This document shows positions 42,299 to 50,592 of a DNA stretch of 64,000 nucleotides, one piece after another. The notes below the pieces were generated by a model that was given only the letters and a program-made list of their open reading frames with translations, ran no database searches and was not told the DNA's origin. How positions within the stretch are numbered: position 1 is the stretch's first letter; each line of letters opens with the position of its first letter. The DNA lies in NCBI GenBank assembly GCA_963848085.1, contig CAWKCE010000007.1, positions 56,201 through 120,200 on the forward strand, written 5' to 3'. The DNA is from CAWKCE01 sp032127035. Its GTDB lineage: Bacteria; Actinomycetota; Actinomycetes; JAHEKZ01. Both the position numbers and the translations under genes were made by a program.

Positions 42299-43198
42299 GT
42301 GACCTCGTCACCCCTCACGATCGTCGGGGTCCCCACCAGCGCCGGCGCTCACTACGGCGGACAGGAGACGGCACCAGCCGCCTTCCGCCGGCACGGCCTG
42401 GTGGACCGGCTGCGGGCTGCTGGCGCCGACGTCGTCGACGGCGGTGACGTTGCCGGGGAGCCGTTCGCGACCGACCTCCACCACCCACAGACCCGGAACC
42501 TTGCGGCAGTTCTGGCGGTGGCTCGTCGGGTGGCCGATTCCGCCGAGAACGTCCTTGCCTCTGGTCGGGTTCCCCTCGTTCTCGGCGGTGACTGCACCAT
42601 CACGCTCGGCGTCGTCGCCGGCGCCCAACGACGACAGCCCGACGTCGGGCTGCTCTACTTCGACGGTGACGCCGACCTGACGACCCCGGCAACCACACGC
42701 AGCGGGATCCTCGACTCCATGGGCGTCTCCCACCTCCTCGGTCGCGCCGACACCGCTCTGGCGTCGCTGGACCGGCCGGCGCCGATGTTGGCCGACGACC
42801 ATCTGGTGATGCTCGGCTACAACCCGGACGACACAGACAGCTTCCCGCCAGGAGCACTGGATTCCCACCACGACGTCGTCCACATTCCGGGACGTGACCT
42901 GCAATCGGGTCACTCCGACCTGGTGTCTCGTGCGGTGACCGATCTCGCCGGACGCACGTCGGCGGCGATCGTCCACTTCGACGTGGACGCAGTCGACTCC
43001 AGTGACCTTCCGCTGGGCAACTACCCGCACTACGGCGTCGGCGTAACGCTGGAGGTCGCTGCGACCGTCCTCCGGCAGCTGTGCGACCCGCCGCGAGTCG
43101 CCGCGATCATCCTCACCGAGGTCAACCCCGGCCACGACCCATCCGGGCGGCACCTGGATCGATACCTCGACGCGGTCGTCCCGGCGATCACCGCCTGA
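42299..43198 (+). CDS. Arginase/ureohydrolase-family protein with altered metal motifs
   Basis: The product has 299 residues and the arginase fold. The usual metal motifs are changed. GGDH appears as GGDCT. DAHxD appears as FDGDADL, with His replaced by Asp. The last motif HFDVDAVDSS retains its two Asp residues. Members hydrolyse guanidino groups (arginine, agmatine, formimidoylglutamate) with a Mn pair. The replacements make the substrate and even the activity uncertain. The GTG follows GGGAGG. It converges on the methyltransferase gene, which ends one base after this stop. Confidence 0.85.
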   Translation: MTSSPLTIVGVPTSAGAHYGGQETAPAAFRRHGLVDRLRAAGADVVDGGDVAGEPFATDLHHPQTRNLAAVLAVARRVADSAENVLASGRVPLVLGGDCTITLGVVAGAQRRQPDVGLLYFDGDADLTTPATTRSGILDSMGVSHLLGRADTALASLDRPAPMLADDHLVMLGYNPDDTDSFPPGALDSHHDVVHIPGRDLQSGHSDLVSRAVTDLAGRTSAAIVHFDVDAVDSSDLPLGNYPHYGVGVTLEVAATVLRQLCDPPRVAAIILTEVNPGHDPSGRHLDRYLDAVVPAITA

Positions 43199-43867
43199 TC
43201 ACTGCTCGGCGACCACCGCAATCGTCAAGCCGTCGTAGCCCTTGCTCCCCACCGTCTGGATCGTGGTCGCGTCGATCCGAACGTCCTGCGCGAGCATCTC
43301 GTTGAATCGACGCACCCCTTGGACGTTCGGATCCTCGCTGTCGGCATCCACCACCGACCCACCGCGGATTACGTTGTCGACGACAATGACCGAGCCCGGA
43401 TGCGACAGCTGGATCGACCACTCGACATAGTCGGGGATCGAGGCTTTGTCGGCGTCGATGAAGACCAAGTCGAACGGCGCAACGTTGTCAAACGCCAGGC
43501 GGGACAAGGAATCCAGCGCTGGGCCCACGCGTACCTCAACGACGTGGTCGACGCCCATCGCCGCGCAGTTCGCGCGCGCCACGTCGGCATGGCGGGGATC
43601 GATCTCCAACGAGACCACGCGACCGTCGTCCGGGACGGCGCGCGCCAGCCACACCGTGCTGTAGCCGGCCAGCGTGCCGACCTCGAGCACTCGCCGTGCA
43701 CCCACCATGCGCGCCAGCAGGTGCAACAGCTTTCCTTGCGGTGCCGACACCTGGATCGGTGGTAGGCCGGCAGTGTCGGCTGCGCGCTGTAGCTCGGCGT
43801 AGCCGGCATCGGGCCGCACCACCGTCTCAGTGAGGTAGCGGTCGACCGTCTCCCAGGTTCTTTCCAT
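43199..43867 (-). CDS. Class I SAM-dependent O-methyltransferase
   Basis: The product has 222 residues, matching the catechol-O-methyltransferase-like family. The SAM-binding LEVGTLAGYSTVWLARAV lies at about 61-78, followed by VSLEIDPRHADVAR. FDLVFIDADKASIPDYVEW contributes metal ligands, and IVVDNVIRGGSVVD continues the site. The metal is usually Mg or Ca. The methyl acceptor is unknown. The ATG is at 43867. The upstream region is shared with the leader of the Rpf-like gene. Confidence 0.92.
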   Translation of the reverse strand: MERTWETVDRYLTETVVRPDAGYAELQRAADTAGLPPIQVSAPQGKLLHLLARMVGARRVLEVGTLAGYSTVWLARAVPDDGRVVSLEIDPRHADVARANCAAMGVDHVVEVRVGPALDSLSRLAFDNVAPFDLVFIDADKASIPDYVEWSIQLSHPGSVIVVDNVIRGGSVVDADSEDPNVQGVRRFNEMLAQDVRIDATTIQTVGSKGYDGLTIAVVAEQ

Positions 43868-44230
43868 CGAACTCCTCGACTCACGGTTGCACGTAGTGCT
43901 TGTCGCATCACAGTGTGTGACACATTCGGCGGAACCGGCCGTCCACAGGGAGCAGCGGTCGGTGTGACGATCATCTCAGGCGCAACGCGCCGACCTGCAC
44001 AAACACCAGACGGCTCATTTTGCCCCTGTGGACGACGCAGGTTCGGCTGGACAGGCACGTATGCGGTCTGACTATGGTCCTTTCTCGAGCGCGTCCCGTG
44101 TGGGCGCCGGCCCGGTACGAGAGGGCCCGGGTGCCACGAGCACCGAACAGCCGGGGTGGAGCCCCTAGACACGCAGTGCGGCGATGCCGCGCGGCCTGCT
44201 CCTGCCCGGGATGGCGAGGTCTGGAGATGC
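43868..44230. promoter_or_regulatory. 363-base non-coding region before the Rpf-like gene
   Basis: The region separates divergent genes. A candidate promoter for the Rpf-like gene is TGGACA (44048-44053) with TATGGT (44073-44078) at a 19-base spacing, which is long. An imperfect GC-rich hairpin with a bulge (about 44103-44136, CCGGCCC and GGGCCCGGG arms) follows in the leader. I looked for the c-di-AMP riboswitch seen before the NlpC/P60 gene at 57.7 kb and did not find its conserved core here. Confidence 0.4.
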
Positions 44231-45229
44231 ATGCTCGGCAGGTCGTCCGTCGGTTCCCACCGCTTGCCCGCACGACGTTCGCGTCGGATGCGGACGTTTG
44301 GGGTCGTCGCCCTCGCAGCGGCGGCCGTTCTCTCGATCGAGACAGTGGGCACGGCCGTTGCAGCCAGCCCGACCACCGTCACGCTGTCCGTCGACGGCGT
44401 CGGCTTCTCGGTGGGCACCGCAGCCGACGACGTTGCTGGCCTGCTGGCCGAACAGTCCGTGACGATCGACGAGACCGACCTGGTGAGTCCCAAGCCCAGC
44501 GTTCGCCTGGCTGAGGGGATGACCGTCACCGTCGACCACGCTGCCGAGATCACCGTCGTCGAACAGGACGTCGAGACCCAGCACTTCGTCACCTCAGACG
44601 TCGTGACCGACGTCGCCGACGAGCTGTCACTGCCGATGCCGAACTTCGCGGCACTGACGTCGACCAACTACGAACCCTTCAGCTACCGCCGAACCCTCAC
44701 GTTCGGCCCCGCGGGCAAGCTCCTCAGCCCGACCGACCGCATCAAGGACGGTTCGCGGGCGGTGGTGCAGGACGTTCGCATCGCATTCGCCCAGCAGAAG
44801 AAGACCGTTGACTTCCGCGTCAACCGCAAGCACACCGAGCTGCTCTACCAGGGCACCAAGCGGGTGAAGAAGCAGGGTCGCGACGGCGTTCGCAAGGTCA
44901 CCGCGCGCCGCACGTTCGTCGAGGGCACCCTGCGAGCCGAACGCGTCGTCAACCGGACGTGGGTCAAGAAGCCGCAGCGCAAAGTCGTTCGCATCGGAAC
45001 CGGCCCCAACTGGCCGGCGCTCGCACGATGCGAGTCCGGGGGCAACCCGAACGCGGTGAACCCGTCCGGGTACTACGGGCTGTACCAATTCTCGCTGTCG
45101 ACGTGGCGCGCCGTCGGCGGCAGCGGCAACCCGACCGACTACGGGTACTGGGAGCAGACGTACCGGGCATGGAAGCTGTACCGGGCATCCGGCCGCTCAC
45201 CGTGGCCTCACTGCGGCACCTACCTCTGA
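44231..45229 (+). CDS. rpfB: Resuscitation-promoting-factor-like protein (DUF348, G5, Rpf domains)
   Basis: The product has 332 residues. A signal peptide or anchor lies at about 20-46 (TFGVVALAAAAVLSIETVG). DUF348-type ubiquitin-like modules follow (about 48-135), then a G5 domain (about 184-255). The C-terminal Rpf domain (about 258-332) shows WPALARCESGGNPNAVNP, with the catalytic Glu in CESGG, and ends SPWPHCGTYL. The layout is that of RpfB, a peptidoglycan-cleaving transglycosylase that helps cells leave dormancy. The ATG at 44231 follows TGGAG. A frame from 44156 is longer but has no ribosome site. Confidence 0.92.
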   Translation: MLGRSSVGSHRLPARRSRRMRTFGVVALAAAAVLSIETVGTAVAASPTTVTLSVDGVGFSVGTAADDVAGLLAEQSVTIDETDLVSPKPSVRLAEGMTVTVDHAAEITVVEQDVETQHFVTSDVVTDVADELSLPMPNFAALTSTNYEPFSYRRTLTFGPAGKLLSPTDRIKDGSRAVVQDVRIAFAQQKKTVDFRVNRKHTELLYQGTKRVKKQGRDGVRKVTARRTFVEGTLRAERVVNRTWVKKPQRKVVRIGTGPNWPALARCESGGNPNAVNPSGYYGLYQFSLSTWRAVGGSGNPTDYGYWEQTYRAWKLYRASGRSPWPHCGTYL

Positions 45230-45239
45230 TCGCCGCTCG

Positions 45240-46166
45240 ATGAGGGCACTCGTCACCACCGGACCGGACGGTCCTGGCCTCGCACTGTCCGAGACCGAGG
45301 CTCCCGTCGCCGCCGGCAACGAGGTCCTCGTGCAGCTGCGCGCCACCTCCCTGAACCTGGGGGAGACCCGACACCTCAACGACGCCGAGCCGGGAGCGGT
45401 CCTGGGCTGGGACGTGGCCGGGGACGTGGTTGCCGAGGCTGCGGACGGCTCCGGCCCTGCTCCGGGTAGCCGCGTGGTCGGAATCGTCGACTCGGGGGCT
45501 TGGGGCGAGACCGTCGCGGTTCCCACGCATGCTCTGGCCGTCATCCCGGAGCGGGTGTCCTACGCCGCGGCGTCAGTGCTTCCGATTGCCGGCCTCACCG
45601 CCTGGCGGGCGCTGGAGCTGGGCGGGTTCCTCCTCGGCCGACGCGTCCTCATCACCGGCGCCGCCGGCGGTGTGGGCCGTCTCGCCGTGCAGCTCGCGCA
45701 CCTGTCCGGTGCCGAGGTGACGGCCGTGGTCGGTCGGCCGGAGCGCTCGGCGGGGCTGGCCGCGTTAGGGGCCGCCGACGTCGTCGTGGGGATCGACGCC
45801 GCGGACGGCCGCTTCGACCTGGTGCTCGAGTCGGTCGGCGGACCGTCGCTGGCTCGCGCGATGACGCAGCTCACCGACGAAGGTGTCCTCGTCACGTACG
45901 GTCGGTCGTCCGGCGAGCCCGGCCCGATCGACCCGTGGTGGTTCGGCGAGCACTCCGGCGGCCGCATGGTCGGTCTCCTGGTGTTCAGCGAGGTGGCGGC
46001 TCGCCGGCTCGGGACGCCGCAGCTGGAACGACTTCTCCGGCTGCTGGAGTCGGGCGACCTCGACCCCCAGGTTGCTGCCGAGGGTTCCTGGCGGGAGCCG
46101 ATGCCGTTGGTGGACGCGCTGCTCGCCCGTGAGGTGCCGGGCAAGGCCGTCCTCCTGGTCGACTGA
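45240..46166 (+). CDS. Zinc-binding-type alcohol dehydrogenase / quinone oxidoreductase family protein
   Basis: The product has 308 residues. The N-terminal GroES-like part includes LGWDVAGDVVAEAADG. The Rossmann nucleotide site is VLITGAAGGVGRLAVQLAHL at about 138-157, the AAxGGVG form of NADPH-dependent quinone oxidoreductases. The Cys and His zinc ligands of true alcohol dehydrogenases are not apparent. It is therefore most likely a medium-chain reductase of the QOR branch, acting on quinones or enones. ATG 45240 lies 10 bases after the Rpf-like gene. Confidence 0.9.
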   Translation: MRALVTTGPDGPGLALSETEAPVAAGNEVLVQLRATSLNLGETRHLNDAEPGAVLGWDVAGDVVAEAADGSGPAPGSRVVGIVDSGAWGETVAVPTHALAVIPERVSYAAASVLPIAGLTAWRALELGGFLLGRRVLITGAAGGVGRLAVQLAHLSGAEVTAVVGRPERSAGLAALGAADVVVGIDAADGRFDLVLESVGGPSLARAMTQLTDEGVLVTYGRSSGEPGPIDPWWFGEHSGGRMVGLLVFSEVAARRLGTPQLERLLRLLESGDLDPQVAAEGSWREPMPLVDALLAREVPGKAVLLVD

Positions 46167-46170
46167 GCGC

Positions 46171-46524
46171 TCAGTCGTAGCCGAGCTCGGCGAGTCGGTC
46201 GTCGTCGATGCCGAAGTGGTGTGCGATCTCGTGCACAACCGTGATGCGGACCTCGTCGACTGCCTCTGCCCACGACTGGCACAGCCGGATGACAGGGCCG
46301 CGGTAGATCGTGATCCGGTCCGGCAGCACGCCGGAGTACCAGCCGTCCCGCTCGGTGAGCGGGACGCCTTCGTACAGTCCCAGCAGGTCCGACTCCTCGG
46401 GCGTCGGGGGCTCGTCCTCGACGAGCACCACGACGTTGGTCATCAGGCCGAGCAGCTCACCCGGAACGCCATCCAGCGCCTCCGCTACAAGCTCGTCGAA
46501 ACGCTCCGACTCCACCGACAGCAC
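46171..46524 (-). CDS. Minimal zincin-type metallopeptidase family protein
   Basis: The product has 117 residues, the usual size. The zinc motif HEIAHHFGIDDDRL gives HExxH plus a downstream Asp or His ligand, as in the small metallopeptidase family (PF06262). VVVLVEDEP and GLYEGVPLTER are typical earlier landmarks. Cellular role is unknown. The GTG at 46524 is chosen because family members begin about nine residues before the ERFDELVAEAL helix. A GTG at 46566 would add 14 atypical residues. It converges on the oxidoreductase gene. Confidence 0.85.
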   Translation of the reverse strand: MLSVESERFDELVAEALDGVPGELLGLMTNVVVLVEDEPPTPEESDLLGLYEGVPLTERDGWYSGVLPDRITIYRGPVIRLCQSWAEAVDEVRITVVHEIAHHFGIDDDRLAELGYD

Positions 46525-46623
46525 AGGCCCAGTCTGGCCCCTCGTCGGGCTCGGGTAGGGTTCCACCCGCGTTTGGGAGTTGCCCAGCCATCCCCTATGC
46601 TGAGCGGGCTTCCAGCGGGGCTA

Positions 46624-46696
46624 GCCCTCATCGTCTAGCGGCCCAGGACGCCGCCCTTTCAAGGCGGTAGCACGGGTTCGAATCCCGTTGGGGGCA
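46624..46696 (+). tRNA. tRNA-Glu (anticodon TTC)
   Basis: The 73-base cloverleaf has acceptor GCCCTCA pairing TGGGGGC. The anticodon stem CCGCC/GGCGG closes the loop CTTTCAA, giving TTC. The T arm is ACGGGTTCGAATCCCGT and the discriminator is A. It is the first of a Glu-Asp-Phe cluster that is common in actinobacteria. Confidence 0.96.
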
Positions 46697-46726
46697 CAGC
46701 ACGACCCCCGGAGGCTTCCTCCGCGA

Positions 46727-46801
46727 GGTCCCGTGGAGCAGTTTGGAGTGCTCGCCACCCTGTCAAGGTGGAGGCCGCGGGTTCAAATCCCGTCGGGACC
46801 G
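46727..46801 (+). tRNA. tRNA-Asp (anticodon GTC)
   Basis: The 75-base cloverleaf has acceptor GGTCCCG pairing CGGGACC. The anticodon stem CCACC/GGTGG closes the loop CTGTCAA, giving GTC. The T arm is GCGGGTTCAAATCCCGT and the discriminator is G, as expected for tRNA-Asp. Confidence 0.96.
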
Positions 46802-46837
46802 CCCAGCCGGTGTCCGTCACATCGACGGTCCGGTCTG

Positions 46838-46911
46838 GGGCAGGTAGCTCAGTTGGTACGAGCGTCCGCCTGAAAAGCGGAAGGTCGGCGGTTCGACCCC
46901 GCCCCTGCCCA
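46838..46911 (+). tRNA. tRNA-Phe (anticodon GAA)
   Basis: The 74-base cloverleaf has acceptor GGGCAGG pairing CCTGCCC. The anticodon stem TCCGC/GCGGA closes the loop CTGAAAA, giving GAA. The T arm is GGCGGTTCGACCCCGCC. The discriminator A is followed by a CCA in the genome (46912-46914), which may be coincidental. Confidence 0.96.
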
Positions 46912-46994
46912 CCACCCCCGCACTCCCGAATCCCCTCTTCCCTCCCTCCGTCGCGCACGGTAGAAAGCGTGCACCCCGGAATCGAGGAGAACAG

Positions 46995-48677
46995 ATGGCG
47001 CCACTACCCGGTCCCCTCCGCGGCTACCGAGCTTCTTGGTTCCGCGGCGACCTCGTCGCAGGAGTGACCCTCGCCGCAGTCGCCATCCCGGAAGTGATGG
47101 GGTACACGTCCATCGCACAGACCCCCATCGTCACTGGCCTCTACACCATCATCCTGCCGACGGCCGTCTTCGCGCTGATCGGATCATCGAAGCTCCTGGT
47201 GGTCGGCGCCGACTCAGCGACCGCAGCCGTGATGGCAGCTGGGCTGACCGGGCTGAGCGTGTCCGGGCTGGTCCCCAACTCACAAGAGTGGGTCGCCTGG
47301 GCAAGCCTGGTTGCTCTGGTGTGCGGTGGGTTGCTGCTGCTCGCCCGGTTGCTGAAGCTCGGCTTCATCGGTGACTTCCTGAGCACCTCGGTGCTGGTGG
47401 GTTTTCTCACCGGCGTCGGCATCCAGGTTCTGACCGGTCAGATCCCGGACATGCTCGGCGTCCCCAAGTCGAGCGGCAACTGGTTCCAGCAGCAGTGGGG
47501 CACCCTGACCTCGATACCGGACGCCAACCTGGCGACCGTTGCCTTCGCGGTCGGCACGATCGTCATCATCGTCGGCTTCAAGCGGTTCCTGCCGAAGGTG
47601 CCGGGCGCCGTGATCGCGGTGATCTTGTCCATCGCCGTAGCCACTGCCCTCGACGTCACAAAGGACGGTGTCGCCGTCATCGGCAAGGTGAAGGGTGGCT
47701 TCCCCCCGATCGGCCTGCCGAGCGGAATCACGTGGAGCGATGCCTACCAGGTGCTCGGCATCGCGGTGTCATGCGCCGTCCTGATCATCGCCCAGAGCGC
47801 GGCAACCTCGCGCAGCTTCGCGATGAAGCACGGCGAGCGGGTCGACGTGAACCGGGACATCCTCGGGCTCAGCGGAGCAAGCGTGGCCGCCGGGCTCAGC
47901 GGCACCTTCGTCGTCAACGGCAGCCCCACGAAGACGCAGATCCTCGACGAGGACGGAGGCCACACACAGGTGGCCAACCTCGTCATGGCGTCGGTCACCC
48001 TGGTGATCCTGCTGTTCGCCACCGGTCTGCTGACCAACATGCCCACCGCGGTCCTGGCAGCAATCGTGTTTCTCATCGGGGTCGACCTGATCGACATCCT
48101 CGGACTCCGCACGATCCTGGCCAAGCGTCAGAGCGAGTTCGTGATCGCCAGCATCACCGCAGTCGTGGTCTTCACCATCGGGGTTGAGCAGGGCATCGTC
48201 TTGGCCATCGTTGCGTCGATCCTCGAGATCATCCGACGCCAGTACAAGCCGGCTGACTTCGTCGTCGGCGTCGACAAGGAGGGGCAACGTACGTACACCG
48301 CGGTCCAAGCTGGCCTCCAGAGCGCGCCCGGCCTGATGGTGTTCCGGTACGACGCAGACCTGTTCTACGCCAACGCCAACCGCTTCTCCGACGAGGTACA
48401 GGAACTGATGACGTCAGCGCCAGACCCGGTCCGCTGGTTGGTGCTGGACTGCTCGGCCATCTCGGACGTGGACTACTCAGCCGGCATCGTGGTCAACCAG
48501 CTTGTCGACTTCGTCCATGCTCGCAACGCGGTGTTCTGCCTGGCCGGAGTGGACACCAGCATGCGGGAGGACCTGTCGCGCTACGGCACGATCGACAAAC
48601 TGCACCCCTCCCACGTCTACCCGTCAGTCACCGAGGCCATCGACGCCTTTCGGCGCGAGACCTCCCCCACCGGCTGA
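46995..48677 (+). CDS. SulP-family anion transporter with STAS domain
   Basis: The product has 560 residues. The membrane part (about 15-420) begins RGDLVAGVTLAAVAIPEVMG, the SulP signature, and has about 12-14 segments including FVVNGSPTKTQILDEDGGHT. The C-terminal STAS domain (about 435-555) follows with LVLDCSAISDVDYSAGIVV. SulP proteins carry sulfate, bicarbonate or other anions; the ion is not predictable here. Its last 154 bases recur as a remnant at 49168-49321. Its 3' end overlaps an amtB remnant on the other strand by about 60 bases. Confidence 0.94.
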   Translation: MAPLPGPLRGYRASWFRGDLVAGVTLAAVAIPEVMGYTSIAQTPIVTGLYTIILPTAVFALIGSSKLLVVGADSATAAVMAAGLTGLSVSGLVPNSQEWVAWASLVALVCGGLLLLARLLKLGFIGDFLSTSVLVGFLTGVGIQVLTGQIPDMLGVPKSSGNWFQQQWGTLTSIPDANLATVAFAVGTIVIIVGFKRFLPKVPGAVIAVILSIAVATALDVTKDGVAVIGKVKGGFPPIGLPSGITWSDAYQVLGIAVSCAVLIIAQSAATSRSFAMKHGERVDVNRDILGLSGASVAAGLSGTFVVNGSPTKTQILDEDGGHTQVANLVMASVTLVILLFATGLLTNMPTAVLAAIVFLIGVDLIDILGLRTILAKRQSEFVIASITAVVVFTIGVEQGIVLAIVASILEIIRRQYKPADFVVGVDKEGQRTYTAVQAGLQSAPGLMVFRYDADLFYANANRFSDEVQELMTSAPDPVRWLVLDCSAISDVDYSAGIVVNQLVDFVHARNAVFCLAGVDTSMREDLSRYGTIDKLHPSHVYPSVTEAIDAFRRETSPTG

Positions 48678-48805
48678 ACCAGAGACACCAGAGCCGTGAG
48701 GTCGTAGGCCGCGAACCCAATCATGAGGCAGCCGACGAGCCTTCCCACCGGGTGCGCCCCCCACCACGTCCAGTGAGCCGTCCTGAACTCGGCCCCGGGG
48801 CGGCA
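48617..48805 (-). pseudogene. Remnant of an ammonium transporter (amtB) 3' end
   Basis: Minus-strand translation gives GRLVGCLMIGFAAYDLTALV and then SLVQP...RKASMASVTDG. The intact amtB nearby (49264-50592) has GGLVGCLMIGFVATDL, then about 70 residues, then EIAYDLTALVSLVQP and RKASMASVTDG. The remnant therefore keeps the end of one transmembrane region joined directly to the C-terminal tail, with the segment between deleted. The upstream part of the gene is absent. It overlaps the sulP 3' end antisense, as intact amtB overlaps the sulP remnant. Confidence 0.8.
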
Positions 48806-48813
48806 GCGTGTGG

Positions 48814-49035
48814 TCAGTCCTGTCCCGGACGGTCCCCGTCGGAGCCGGCGGCCAACGCGGGTACCACCGCCAGGAACCAGGCCGTGCCGATCGTGAGGAT
48901 CGGGATCATGCCAGCGAAGCCGCCACCGTCCTTCAACACGACCGCGGTGCCGAGCCAGATCGCAGCCCACACGATCGCCGAGGTCCAGAGGTAGCGGGAC
49001 CCGGTGGATGGACGCGCACCGCGAGACACCTTCAT
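48814..49035 (-). CDS. Hypothetical two-helix membrane protein
   Basis: The product has 73 residues. A basic N-terminus (MKVSRGARPSTGSRYLW) is followed by helices at about 16-34 and 42-62. It resembles other small two-pass actinobacterial proteins, but I recognise no named family. The ATG at 49035 has GGAGG at good spacing on the minus strand; the longer upstream frame has no coding character. It sits between the amtB and sulP remnants and may have been a neighbour gene of the original pair. Confidence 0.65.
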   Translation of the reverse strand: MKVSRGARPSTGSRYLWTSAIVWAAIWLGTAVVLKDGGGFAGMIPILTIGTAWFLAVVPALAAGSDGDRPGQD

Positions 49036-49167
49036 GGTCAACCTCCAGCGCACTCGAATGCCCAGTCGTGCTCCACTATTCTCGCCCGCCAAGAGGGCGC
49101 TCCCCAGAGGCGAACGACACTGCGGGCGACCGCCACGCGGACGAGGACCAATGGCTCTCGGAATGAG

Positions 49168-49321
49168 CTGCAGCGCGGTGTGCGGCCTCGCGGGAGTGGA
49201 CACCAGTCTCAGGGAGGACCTGTCGCGCTACGGCACGATCGACAAGCTGCACCCTTCGCACGTCTATCCATCAGTCACCGAGGCCATCGACGCCTTCCGC
49301 GGCGAGACGGCGGCCGGCTGA
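49168..49321 (+). pseudogene. Remnant of a sulP 3' end (STAS tail)
   Basis: The region encodes AGVDTSLREDLSRYGTIDKL and continues HPSHVYPSVTEAIDAF. The intact sulP has AGVDTSMREDLSRYGTIDKL at the same relative place, followed by the same HPSHVYPSVTEAIDAF. Homology starts near the GCGGTGT at 49174-49180. An ATG at 49163 could start a 52-residue peptide. No membrane domain precedes it, so it is a leftover of a second sulP copy. It overlaps the 3' end of intact amtB antisense. Confidence 0.85.
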
Positions 49322-50592
49322 ACGAGGGACACCAGCGCGGTGAGGTCGTAGGCGATCTCCTTGTGCGAGTGGTGGTCGATCCCCTGCTCCTCGTGCTCGG
49401 CAGCGATACGGAACCCGATCGTGGTGTCGATCAGCTTCGCCAGCAGGTAGGTGAGGACGAAGGAGTACGCGAGAACCGAGAACGAAGCGACCGCCTGCTT
49501 ACCCAGCAACCCCATGCCGCCACCGAAGAACAAGCCGTTGACGCCGGACGGGGCGAGGTCGGTTGCCACGAACCCGATCATGAGGCAGCCGACGAGCCCC
49601 CCTACCAGGTGCACTCCCACCACATCGAGTGAGTCGTCGTACCCGAAGCGCTCCTTCAGTCCGATGGCGAGCGCACACACGACACCAGCCGCGACCCCGA
49701 CCACGATGGCGCCGAGCGGGCTCACCGCAGCACACGCCGGGGTGATCGCCACCAGGCCTGACACCGCTCCGGACGCGGCTCCCAGCGAGGTGACGTGACC
49801 GTCACGCGCCCGTTCGACCGCCAGCCAGGCAAGAGCCGACGCTGCCGGTGCGACCAGTGTGTTGACCCATGCGACCCCAGCCGTCGTCCCGGCGCCCAGC
49901 GCCGAGCCGGCGTTGAAGCCGAACCAGCCGAACCACAGCAGCCCCGCGCCGATCATCACCAGAGGCAGGTTGTGGGGGCGGTGTGGATGGCCGAGGAAGT
50001 CGATGCGCCGCCCCAGGACAAGCGCCAGCGCGAGCCCGGCAGCTCCAGCGTTGATGTGCACTGCGGTGCCGCCAGCGAAGTCGACGGCGCCGAGCGTGTT
50101 CGCGATCCACCCACCGACCGGGGCGGTGAGCCCGTCGAAGGCGAACACCCAGTGAGCCACCGGGAAGTAGACCAGAGTGGCCCACACGCCGGCGAAGACC
50201 ACCCAGGCGCCGAAACGGGCACGGTCGGCGATGGCGCCGCTGACCAGTGCGACCGTGATGACGGCGAACACGCCCTGAAAGCCGACGAAGGCAAGCGTGG
50301 GCAGTGTGGCGACCACGGAGTCCGGGGACATCAGCCCCGTCAGCCCGGCGAACTCGAAGGGGTTCCCCACCAGTCCGAACGCCACGTCGTCGCCGAACGC
50401 CATCGAGTACCCGAACAGGACCCACGTCACGCTGACCACGCCGAGTGCGGCGAAGCTCATCATCATCATGTTGATGACGCTCTTGGCGCGCACCATGCCG
50501 CCGTAGAACAAGGCAAGTGCGGGCGTCATCAGCAATACCAGCGCTGCGCTCGCCAGCACCCATGCGGTGTCCGCACCATCCACCTGTGGCAT
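49264..50592 (-). CDS. amtB: Ammonium transporter AmtB
   Basis: The product has 442 residues with eleven predicted helices. Family landmarks are ALALFYGGMVRAKSVINMMM near the N-terminus, FAFDGLTAPVGGWIANTLGA, and WFGWFGFNAGSA, GAVSGLVAITPACAAV and DVVGVHLVGGLVGCLMIGF. It conducts ammonia/ammonium. The ATG at 50592 follows GGAGGTGGGT at ideal spacing; the frame continues to 50661 without a better site. The C-terminal RKASMASVTDG is encoded antisense to the sulP remnant. No glnK or glnD follows, which is unusual for actinobacterial amtB. Confidence 0.95.
   Translation of the reverse strand: MPQVDGADTAWVLASAALVLLMTPALALFYGGMVRAKSVINMMMMSFAALGVVSVTWVLFGYSMAFGDDVAFGLVGNPFEFAGLTGLMSPDSVVATLPTLAFVGFQGVFAVITVALVSGAIADRARFGAWVVFAGVWATLVYFPVAHWVFAFDGLTAPVGGWIANTLGAVDFAGGTAVHINAGAAGLALALVLGRRIDFLGHPHRPHNLPLVMIGAGLLWFGWFGFNAGSALGAGTTAGVAWVNTLVAPAASALAWLAVERARDGHVTSLGAASGAVSGLVAITPACAAVSPLGAIVVGVAAGVVCALAIGLKERFGYDDSLDVVGVHLVGGLVGCLMIGFVATDLAPSGVNGLFFGGGMGLLGKQAVASFSVLAYSFVLTYLLAKLIDTTIGFRIAAEHEEQGIDHHSHKEIAYDLTALVSLVQPAAVSPRKASMASVTDG

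Noticed and set aside
43868..44230. A c-di-AMP riboswitch before the Rpf-like gene
   Set aside because: The core segments seen at 57.7 kb (GGGGGAACC and TTGGGGTGAA types) are absent here.
48617..48970. Minus-strand ORF of 117 codons after sulP as an intact gene
   Set aside because: Its C-terminal half matches amtB with an internal deletion, and the rest overlaps the next small gene. It is a remnant.
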